A DNA stretch of 64,000 nucleotides from contig NZ_CP108444.1 of assembly GCF_041435355.1 (NCBI RefSeq), positions 310,001 through 374,000 on the forward strand, in the 5' to 3' direction. The translations under genes and the position numbers were made by a program. This stretch comes from Streptomyces sp. NBC_01276. Lineage in GTDB: Bacteria; Actinomycetota; Actinomycetes; Streptomycetales; Streptomycetaceae. Under the pieces are notes generated by a model that saw only the letters and a program-made list of their open reading frames with translations, was not told the DNA's origin and did no database searches. Below are positions 26,279-33,297 of the stretch, in pieces (the stretch's first letter is position 1; each line of letters begins with the position of its first letter).

Positions 26279-26826
26279 GGGGTGTCGCGGCCGTGCAGGA
26301 GGAGGGCTCGGGCCAGGGCGGTCAGGGCGGCGGTGCAGAGCAGCGTGCGGATGATGTTCGTGGTGACCCAGGTGCCCTTGAACTTGTCGAGCACCGGGAA
26401 AGCGGTGGCCTTCGCCGCGTCACCGACGGCCGCGAGCTCGTTGTTGAGCGGGATGTTCACCGTGAAGGTGATGACGAGGACGGCGAGGTAGGCGGCGGCG
26501 GCCGCGCCCGCACAGAGCGCGACCCGGCGCCGCCCGCCGCGGAACTCGACGACCGCCGAGGCCGCCGCGGCGAGCAGCGCGAGCAGGAAGACCGTGCCGA
26601 AGAGGCCGTTGCCGTCGATGGCGGCGTTGAAGTGCTGCATGGCGGTGACGTACGTACGGTCGTCGGAGGCGGCCAGCCCCGGCATCACCGAGATGTCGAA
26701 GGCGAAGAACAGGCCCGCCATCAGGCCGACCAGTACGGTCGCCAGCCCCAGCAGGAAGCCCGCCGCCCGGGTTCTTCCCCCGCCCTCGTGTCCGCCACCG
26801 CGCGGTCGTGTCCGTTCCGCTTCCAT
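26275..26826 (-). CDS. DUF1772 (anthrone-oxygenase-like) membrane protein, second copy
   Basis: A 183-residue four-helix membrane protein related to its convergent neighbour. It shares the pattern LMAGLFFAFDISVMPGL in the first helix, NIPLNNEL after the third, and a closing TNIIRTLLCTAALTALA that parallels VWRTLLCTAATGLLAWA in the neighbour. The cytoplasmic start is basic and Gly-rich (GGGHEGGGRTR). ATG at 26826 is chosen; longer frames upstream cross the tandem repeat array and are not protein-like. The two genes probably arose by inverted duplication, and their stop codons share bases. Confidence 0.8.
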
Positions 26827-26940
26827 GGGCGTGTCCTCCCCCGTCGCCGACGGGCCTCGTGCCCGCGCGCGGCCGATGGTGGCATCCCGCCCGGCCGCGC
26901 GGCCAGGGTTTTGCCGCGACGCGCTACGGGCGTCCGTGGC

Positions 26941-27017
26941 GCGTCCCGGGCGCGTCCCGGGTGCGTCCCGGGTGCGTCCCGGGTGCGTCCCGGGTGCGTC
27001 CCGGGTGCGTCCCGGGT
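26941..27017. repeat. Seven tandem 11-bp repeats (GCGTCCCGGGT)
   Basis: Seven head-to-tail copies of GCGTCCCGGGT span 26941-27017; the first ends in C. The array lies in the 408-base gap 26827-27234, upstream of the leftward DUF1772 gene. Each unit contains the palindrome CCCGGG. The rest of this gap holds a GC-rich part (26827-26940), an AT-rich part (27030-27170) and a terminator. The array may bind a regulator or simply be slippage-generated. Confidence 0.9.
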
Positions 27018-27031
27018 GCGCGGGAAACCGG

Positions 27032-27115
27032 CTATCCGATTTCTTTTCCGGCTCCACCCGATTCGCAATCAACAAACGGAGTCCGAATACCGAGTACCGC
27101 ACAGATCTTTATCAT
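27032..27115 (-). CDS. Possible 27-residue small ORF in an AT-rich stretch
   Basis: In an unusually AT-rich pocket there is a short open frame, ATG at 27113-27115 to TAG at 27032-27034, with GGAG six bases before the start. The product would begin MIKICAVLGIRTPFVDCESG and contain two cysteines. It resembles nothing I recognise and lies just beyond the terminator of the DUF5302 gene. Only the ribosome-site spacing and base composition speak for it; chance is the more likely explanation. Confidence 0.15.
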   Translation of the reverse strand: MIKICAVLGIRTPFVDCESGGAGKEIG

Positions 27116-27171
27116 CGGATACTCCAGGCCAATTCCAGGCCCCCTCCACCGAGGCTCCAACGGAATACAAA

Positions 27172-27213
27172 AAGGCTGCCGCGATCCGATGCGCATCGGA
27201 TCGCGGCAGCCTT
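27172..27213 (-). terminator. Strong intrinsic terminator of the DUF5302 gene
   Basis: A perfect 42-base palindrome, 21-base arms with no spacer, lies 22 bases past the stop of the small DUF5302 gene. On the minus strand it is followed by TTTTTGT, giving the classic stem plus U-tract seldom seen in Streptomyces. In the hairpin the central bases would open to form the loop. Confidence 0.9.
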
Positions 27214-27234
27214 GAGAAAACGACCTGGGGCGAC

Positions 27235-27417
27235 TCAGCCGGCCTTACGGCGGAAGTTGCGGTTCTGGACGTTGGGCCCGTTGAGCCCGTTGATCTTGGA
27301 CCGTCCTTCCAGGTGAGCCTGCTGCGAGCGGTTGGTGCGGACCTTGCGCTCCAGAGCCTCGCGGAACTTTCGCTTGCTATCGGTCTCAGCGGCGTGGTTT
27401 TCCGGCGTATCAGTCAT
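27235..27417 (-). CDS. DUF5302-like small actinobacterial protein (60 aa)
   Basis: A charged 60-residue protein: an acidic N-terminus (MTDTPENHAAETD), a basic helix KRKFREALERKVR, and a C-terminus NRNFRRKAG. This layout, with KFREALERK and a final FRRKxG, matches the small actinobacterial DUF5302 family, whose function is unknown. It has a near-perfect AGGAGG site six bases before the ATG and a strong terminator of its own, so it is an independent, probably well-expressed transcript. It has no signal peptide or membrane segment. It is codirectional with the hflX operon but separated from it by that operon's terminator. Confidence 0.8.
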   Translation of the reverse strand: MTDTPENHAAETDSKRKFREALERKVRTNRSQQAHLEGRSKINGLNGPNVQNRNFRRKAG

Positions 27418-27547
27418 ACGTACCTCCTGAGCATTTTCTAGAGCCGTTTTAGTGTGACATCCCAGCAGCGATATGGCGACCCTCTTCCCCGCCCGACTGA
27501 ACAAATCCAGCCACCCTCCCGACTTTTCGTGAAGGGGAGATGCGGAA

Positions 27548-27585
27548 GGCCCGTCCGGCACGCCGGAAAGCGTGCCGGACGGGCC
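27548..27585 (-). terminator. Terminator downstream of hflX
   Basis: A perfect 16-base stem (27548-27563 and 27570-27585) with loop CGGAAA begins 18 bases past the hflX stop. No long U-tract follows on the minus strand. It closes the apparent GH3-hflX operon and isolates it from the DUF5302 gene. Confidence 0.85.
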
Positions 27586-27603
27586 GGTGGCGGGCGGGGC
27601 GGG

Positions 27604-29010
27604 TCAGGCCACGTAGCCGGCGAGTTCGGCGGCGAGCGCGGCGTCCACGTTGGCCTTCAGGAGGGTTCCGCTCTCCTCGTGGCTCTCGGCGAGGATCTCC
27701 CCGTCGGAGTGGATCCGCGCGACCAGGTGGCCCTCGGTGTACGGGATGAGCACCTCGATCTCGGTCTCGGGGTGCGGCAGCCCCGCCTCGATCCGGGCCA
27801 GCAGCTCGGGAACTCCCTCCCCGGTACGGGCGGACACGACGACGGCTCCCGGCTCGGCCGCCAGCAGCCGCTCCAGGGTCTGCGCGGAGGCGGTGTCGGC
27901 CTTGTTGACCACGACGACCTCCGGCACGCCGGCGCCGCCGACCTCGCCGACGACGGCGCGCACGGCCTCGATCTGGGCCTCCGGGTCGGGGTGCGAGCCG
28001 TCGACCACGTGCAGGATGAGGTCCGCCTCGGCGACCTCCTCCAGGGTGGAACGGAAGGCGTCGACGAGCTGGTGGGGCAGGTGGCGGACGAATCCCACGG
28101 TGTCGGCCAGGGTGTAGGCCCGCCCGGCGGGCGTCTCGGACCGGCGCACGGTCGGATCGAGGGTGGCGAACAGGGCGTTCTGGACGTGGACCTCGGCCCC
28201 CGTGAGCCGGTTGAGCAGCGAGGACTTGCCCGCGTTGGTGTAGCCCGCGATGGCGACCGAGGGGACCTTGTTGCGACGGCGCTCCTGGCGCTTGAGGTCG
28301 CGCGCGGTCTTCATCTCGTCGATGTCCCTGCGCATCTTGGCCATCTTGTCGCGCAGCCGGCGCCGGTCCGTCTCGATCTTCGTCTCGCCGGGGCCGCGGG
28401 TGGCCATGCCGCCGCCCCCGGCGCCGCCGCCGCCCATCTGCCGGGACAGCGAGGCGCCCCAGCCGCGCAGGCGCGGCAGCATGTACTGCATCTGCGCGAG
28501 CGCGACCTGCGCCTTGCCCTCGCGGGACGTGGCCCGCTGCGCGAAGATGTCGAGGATCAGGGCGGTCCGGTCCACGACCTTGACCTGGACGAACTCCTCC
28601 AGCCGGACCAGCTGGGAGGGGCTCAGCTCGCCGTCGCACACCACCGTGTCGGCACCGGTCCGCTCGACGATCTCGCGCAGCTCCTTCGCCTTGCCCGAGC
28701 CGATGTAGGTGGCCGGGTCCGGCTTGTCGCGGCGCTGGATGACTCCGTCGAGCACGAGGGCGCCCGCCGTCTCGGCGAGGGCGGCCAGCTCGGCGAGTGA
28801 GCTCTCCGCCTCCGCGGCCGAGCCGGAGGTCCACACTCCGACCAGCACCACGCGTTCGAGGCGGACCTGACGCTGCTCGACCTCGACGACGTCGCGCAGT
28901 TCGGTCGACAGGCCTGCGACGTGGCGCAGTCCGGTCTCCTCCCGGGCGTCGATGGCGTCGGCGGCGCCGATGGGGCGGGTGGTGGTGCCGGGCTGCTCTG
29001 TGGCGGTCAT
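27604..29010 (-). CDS. hflX: GTPase HflX (ribosome-splitting factor), possible resistance paralogue
   Basis: The 468-residue protein has the HflX N-terminal domain (VLVGVWTSGSAAEAESSLAE, DPATYIGSGKAKEL), the Gly-rich linker RQMGGGGAGGGGMATRGPGE, and the G-domain with GYTNAGKSSLLN (G1), DTVGF (G3) and NKAD (G4). HflX splits stalled 70S ribosomes, and HflX proteins in Listeria and mycobacteria give macrolide-lincosamide tolerance. Its N-terminus is shorter than I remember for the conserved chromosomal Streptomyces copy, suggesting a paralogue. It follows the GH3 beta-glucosidase gene by 33 bases, so both are probably one transcript that ends at a hairpin. The self-resistance role is inference; it could be the ordinary stress GTPase. 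Confidence 0.92.
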   Translation of the reverse strand: MTATEQPGTTTRPIGAADAIDAREETGLRHVAGLSTELRDVVEVEQRQVRLERVVLVGVWTSGSAAEAESSLAELAALAETAGALVLDGVIQRRDKPDPATYIGSGKAKELREIVERTGADTVVCDGELSPSQLVRLEEFVQVKVVDRTALILDIFAQRATSREGKAQVALAQMQYMLPRLRGWGASLSRQMGGGGAGGGGMATRGPGETKIETDRRRLRDKMAKMRRDIDEMKTARDLKRQERRRNKVPSVAIAGYTNAGKSSLLNRLTGAEVHVQNALFATLDPTVRRSETPAGRAYTLADTVGFVRHLPHQLVDAFRSTLEEVAEADLILHVVDGSHPDPEAQIEAVRAVVGEVGGAGVPEVVVVNKADTASAQTLERLLAAEPGAVVVSARTGEGVPELLARIEAGLPHPETEIEVLIPYTEGHLVARIHSDGEILAESHEESGTLLKANVDAALAAELAGYVA

Positions 29011-29043
29011 GCGCTTCCTCTCAGAAGGGGTGGGTGGGGTGGA

Positions 29044-31569
29044 TCACTGGTTCAGACGGCCGGTGAGACGGATGTCCGCGGAGGACGATCCGACGGTGAC
29101 CGTGCGGGGGCCGGGGGCGTTCTGCCAGGCGTGCCCGCGGGTGTCCCAGTACTGGAGCCGACGGGCGTCGACGGGCAGGGTGACGCGCTTCTCCTCGCCC
29201 GGCTCCAGGGAGACCTTGGTGTAGGCGGCGAGTGCGCGGACGGCCTGCGGGGCGGAGACGAGGCCGCTGGGGCCGAGGTAGACCTGGACCGCCTCCTTGC
29301 CCGCGACGGAGCCGGTGTTGCGGACCGTGACGTGGACGGCGGCGCCCGCGCCGGTGCGTTCCACGGCCAGGTCGCGGTAGTCGAAGGTGGTGTAGGACAG
29401 GCCGTGCCCGAAGGGGAAGAGCGGGGCGACGCCCTGCTGCTCGTACCAGCGGTGGCCGACGTTGACGCCCTCGCTGTACGTCTGCTTGCCGCCGACGCCG
29501 GGGAAGCGCTCGGGGTGCCCGGCCATCGGCTGGGCGCTCTCGGAGGCGGGGAAGGTCTGGGTGAGCTTGCCGCTGGGGTTGGCGTCCCCGTACAGCAGGG
29601 CCGCCGTGGCCCGGGCCCCTTCCTGGCCCGGGTACCACATGTCGAGGACGGCGGCGGTGCCGGAGAGCCACGGCATCAGCACCGAGGAGCCGGTGTTGAG
29701 GACGACGACGGTGTTCGGGTTGGCCCGGGTGACGGCGGTGACGAGCTCGTCCTGGCCGTCCGGCAGGGAGAGGGAGGGGCGGTCGTAGCCCTCGGAGCCC
29801 TCGTCCTGGACGAAGACGACCGCGGTCCGGGCGGCGGCCGCGGCGGCGACGGCGCGGTCGAGGTTGCGCGCGGCCTGCTCCGGGGTGACCCAGGTGAGGT
29901 CGACGGACAGCGGGCGGTCGGGCCACGCCCAGCCGTTCATGGACAGTTTGTGCGTGCCGCGGGTCAGGCGCAGGACGACGCTGGTGGTCTCGCTGAAGGA
30001 GTCGGCCGCGTAGACGGGGCTCTGGCCGTCGATCTGGAGGACGGCCAGGCCGCCGTCGACGCGCAGGCCGATGCGGTAGTCGCCGTCGGCGGGAACGGTC
30101 AGGGTGCCGTCGTAGAAGGTGCGGTCGCCGCCCGGGTCGAGCTGCCTGCCACCCGTGAAGGCGGGGCTGAGCTGCTCGGCGGTGAGCGGTGTGCCGAGGC
30201 GGTCGACGCCCGGCTCGTAGCGGACGGTGGCGCCGGATCCGGCCCGTTCGCGCAGGGCGTCGAGGGGCGCCCCGGCACCGTCGGGCACCACGTGCGCGCT
30301 GCCCAGGCCGGACACCTTGGGGCGCAGGGCGCTGTCGCCGATGACGGCGAGGTCCGAGCCGGCCGGGCCGGTGAGGGGCAGGGCCGGGCGGCCGGCGACG
30401 GTGGTGTTGCGCAGCAGGACGGCGCCGTTCTCGGCGATCCGGCGGGCGGTGTCGCGGCCGGCCTGTGCGTCGCGCGCGGGGCGCGGGCGGGCGGCGTCGA
30501 GGAGGCCGAAGCGTTCCATCTGCCCGACGATGCGGGTGACGGAGCGGTCGAGGGCGGCCTGGGGGACGGTGCCGTCGCGCAGGGCGGCGCGCAGGGCGGC
30601 GCCGAAGTGCCTGGCGTCGGGGACCGGGTCGGTGGGCTTGCCCATCTCCAGGCCGAGTTCCTGGTCCAGGCCCTTGGTCAGGTCGGTGGTGGCGTGGGTG
30701 GCGAGCCAGTCGGACATCACCCACCCCTTGAAGCCCCACTGTTCGCGCAGGACCTTCTGCAGGAGCTGGTCGTTGCCGCAGGAGGGGGTGCCGTTGACGC
30801 CGTTGTAGGAGCACATGACGGCGGCGGCGCCGGCGTCGACGGCGCTGCGGAAGGCGGGGAGTTCGACTTCCTGGAGGGTCTGCTCGTCGATGGAGGCGTC
30901 CACGGTGAAGCGGTCGGTCTCCTGGTTGTTGCCCGCGAAGTGCTTGACCGTGGCCATCAGGCCCTGGCTCTGGATGCCCTTGATCTGGGCGGCGGCGGTG
31001 CGGGAGGTGACGAGGGGGTCCTCGCTGAACGTCTCGAAGTTGCGGCCGCCGTGGGGCACCCGGATGGTGTTGACCATCGGTCCGAGGACCACGTCCTGGC
31101 CCAGGGCGCGGCCCTCGTGGCCGAGGACGGTGCCGTAGGCGGTGGCGAGGGAGTCGTCGAAGGTCGCGGCGAGGGCGGTCGGGGTGGGCAGCGCGGTGGC
31201 CCGCACCCCGTTGAGGCGGACCCCGACGGGGCCGTCGGAGGCCTGGAGCGGCGGTATTCCGAGGCGGGGCACGCCCGGCAGGTAGCCGACGCCGCGGGCG
31301 AGGGGGCCGCCGGTGGGACCGGCCGTCCAGTGGACGAAGGACAGCTTCTCGTCGAGGGTCATCCGCGCGACCAGCGCCCGGACGCGGGGGCTGCCCTCGG
31401 TGGCGGCCCCGACGGCGTGCCCGGCGGCCGGGGTGAGGAGGCTGCCGGTGCAGAAGAGCGCCGCGCAGACGGCGAGCACGCGAGCGGCCCGGCGCGGGCC
31501 CCGCCGCCCAGGGCTGCGGAGTCTGCTGCGGAGGCGGGGTATCGGGTCCCCTGGCGTGCGGGACGGCAT
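29044..31569 (-). CDS. Secreted GH3 beta-glucosidase, DesR/OleR-like
   Basis: The 841-residue protein starts with a twin-arginine-rich leader and hydrophobic stretch (RRAARVLAVCAALFCTGSLL, about residues 30-49), so it is exported. The GH3 core follows, with the nucleophile aspartate in GWVMSDW. A PA14-like insert (about residues 460-600, GGDRTFYDGTLTVPADGDYR) and a C-terminal fibronectin-III-like domain (VTVRNTGSVAGKEAVQVYLG) complete it. This is the layout of DesR and OleR, which remove the protective glucose from inactive 2'-glucosylated macrolides outside the cell. The macrolide PKS and aminosugar genes nearby support that role. No partner glucosyltransferase lies in the window. Start ATG at 31567-31569 with GGGAG upstream. 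An ordinary cellobiase remains possible. Confidence 0.85.
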   Translation of the reverse strand: MPSRTPGDPIPRLRSRLRSPGRRGPRRAARVLAVCAALFCTGSLLTPAAGHAVGAATEGSPRVRALVARMTLDEKLSFVHWTAGPTGGPLARGVGYLPGVPRLGIPPLQASDGPVGVRLNGVRATALPTPTALAATFDDSLATAYGTVLGHEGRALGQDVVLGPMVNTIRVPHGGRNFETFSEDPLVTSRTAAAQIKGIQSQGLMATVKHFAGNNQETDRFTVDASIDEQTLQEVELPAFRSAVDAGAAAVMCSYNGVNGTPSCGNDQLLQKVLREQWGFKGWVMSDWLATHATTDLTKGLDQELGLEMGKPTDPVPDARHFGAALRAALRDGTVPQAALDRSVTRIVGQMERFGLLDAARPRPARDAQAGRDTARRIAENGAVLLRNTTVAGRPALPLTGPAGSDLAVIGDSALRPKVSGLGSAHVVPDGAGAPLDALRERAGSGATVRYEPGVDRLGTPLTAEQLSPAFTGGRQLDPGGDRTFYDGTLTVPADGDYRIGLRVDGGLAVLQIDGQSPVYAADSFSETTSVVLRLTRGTHKLSMNGWAWPDRPLSVDLTWVTPEQAARNLDRAVAAAAAARTAVVFVQDEGSEGYDRPSLSLPDGQDELVTAVTRANPNTVVVLNTGSSVLMPWLSGTAAVLDMWYPGQEGARATAALLYGDANPSGKLTQTFPASESAQPMAGHPERFPGVGGKQTYSEGVNVGHRWYEQQGVAPLFPFGHGLSYTTFDYRDLAVERTGAGAAVHVTVRNTGSVAGKEAVQVYLGPSGLVSAPQAVRALAAYTKVSLEPGEEKRVTLPVDARRLQYWDTRGHAWQNAPGPRTVTVGSSSADIRLTGRLNQ

Positions 31570-31992
31570 GTGGTCTCCCTGGGTGTGGGCGCGCAGCTGC
31601 CCCGGGACGGACGCCGGGTACGCGCACCTCCACGCTTCCGGAGATCCGCCGGGGTGGCGAGGTTCCCCGGCCACACTGTTCGGAGTACGCGGTTCCGGTG
31701 CTGTTCGGCCGTACGGGGAAAGGGATCCGCGGGGCCGGCGGCCCGCGGCGGGCGCCGCGGAGGGCGACCGAGGGGCCCCGTACGGGCTCCGGCGGGCCCC
31801 GGGTGGTGGCCGGGTCACCACCCGGGGCGGTGCGCGTCGGCGGTGGGCCGGGACCGGGCGGCCACCCCGGCCGGCGCCGGGAAGTGTGGTTCCGGCCTAC
31901 CTGGGCGCCCGCCGGTACGGGGGTGACGGTGGAGGTACCCAATTGACCTGCCCCGGCCCCCACGTTCCGGGGTGCAGAACGCGAGGAGCGCC
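31570..31992. promoter_or_regulatory. Divergent intergenic region with inverted repeat at 31797-31827
   Basis: This 423-base gap separates the leftward GH3-hflX operon from the rightward transposase-like gene and has no convincing ORF. It contains a perfect 12-base inverted repeat (CCCCGGGTGGTG, 7-base loop, 31797-31827). Part of it, CGGGTGGTGGCCGG at 31800-31813, recurs exactly at 35199-35212 upstream of the PucR-type gene, so it may be a shared regulator site. Confidence 0.5.
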
Positions 31993-33297
31993 ATGAGGGC
32001 CATCCGCCCGGTGGAAGCCGAGACCCCGACAGGTGACCAGTCCGCGGAGGTGCGGGCGCTGTGCACGTCGGTGCTGGGGTCGCTGCGCCGCCGGGACCAG
32101 CGTCACAAGGGCGAGCTCTACGTGCACGGGCTGCTGAACACCCCCGGCCGCAAGACGATGCGCAACCTCGCCGCGACCACGGGCCGCCGCTCGGCGGAGC
32201 AGAGCCTGCACCACTTCATCAGCTGTTCCACCTGGGACTGGTCGCCGCTGCGGGCGGAGCTGACGGCCGGGCTGGAGCGGCTGCTCGCGCCGCGGGCCTG
32301 GGTGGTGCGGCCGCTGGTGATCCCGAAGACGGGCCGTCATTCGGTGGGTGTGGGGCGGCGGTTCGTCCCGCAGCTGGGGCAGGTGGTCAACAGCCAGCAC
32401 GGATACGGGCTGTGGCTGGCCTCGGGCGCGGGCGCGGCGCCCGTCAACTGGCGGCTGTCGCTGAGCGGCGACTGGCTGGACGACACGGAGCTGCGCCGGC
32501 GGGCCGCGATACCGGAGGACTCGGCGGATCCGCGCACGGCGGAGGCGCTGGCCGTGGACATGGTGCTGGAGACGGCCGGATGGGGCGCCTCCGCGCTGCC
32601 GGTGGTGGCGGACGCCCGGGAGGAGGGCGTGCTGCCGCTGGTGGAGGCGTTCTCCCGGGCGCGGCTGCCGTTCCTGATCCGGGTGGGAGCCGGTACGGGG
32701 CTGCTGGCGCCGAGCCTGTCCGCGGGGCGCAGCCGGGCGGTGGCCGGGTCGGCGGGCGGGCTCGCGGAACTGGCGCGCTCCCAGCGGCGCCCCGTGCAGT
32801 GGCACGACCCGGCGTGGCCGGGGCACACCCGGACCTCGCTGGTGGGTCTGCTGCCGGTGCGGCTGCCCGGCGGGCCGCCCGGGCCGTCGGCGCTGACCCT
32901 GGTCGGGGTGTGGGATCCGGACCGCCGGGAGGTGGCGGAGCTGTGGCTGACCGGCATGTCCGGCGCCGGCCGGGGTGCCCTGTTGGGGCTGGGCCGGCTG
33001 ATCGGGCGGGCCGACGCCGACTTCCGCGGGACGAGCCTGTCGGTGGGGGCCCTGGACTTCGAGGGGCGTTCGTACCACGGCTGGCACCGGCACGCGACGC
33101 TGGTGTCGCTGGCCCACGCCTCGCGGCTGCTGGGCGGCGGCCTGCACCTGGGGGGCGGGCAGGTCACGTCCGCACCGTTGCAGGGGGGCCGGCGGGTTCG
33201 GGGTCGAGGCAGGTGCGCGCCCGTTGCAGCCGCAGGGCGAGCTGGAGTTCCAGTGCCTGGTCCGGATGCTGCCAGTCACGGCCCAGCAGCTGGGTGA
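31993..33297 (+). pseudogene. IS701-like DDE transposase, catalytically degenerate (domesticated or decaying)
   Basis: The 434-residue frame is related to the IS701-type DDE proteins common in Streptomyces gene clusters. It shares RRDQRHKGELYVHGLL near the N-terminus, GRKTMRNLAATTGRRSAEQSLHHF, and SYHGWHRHATLVSLAHASRLL near the end. The usual first catalytic motif (DDTG or DETG followed by Lys) reads LVIPKTGRHSVGVG, so that aspartate is gone. The second region VVADAREEG keeps its Asp. The natural end seems lost: the last 45 or so codons overlap the PucR-type gene in antisense and look like read-through sequence. GAGGAG precedes the ATG. No terminal inverted repeats were seen. It may be a domesticated cluster protein and not a mobile element. 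Confidence 0.6.

Noticed and set aside
26941..27017. The 11-bp repeats as a CRISPR array
   Set aside because: The units are directly adjacent without spacers and far too short; no cas genes are present.
31993..33297. A complete active insertion sequence
   Set aside because: No terminal inverted repeats or target duplications were seen and the first catalytic aspartate is missing.
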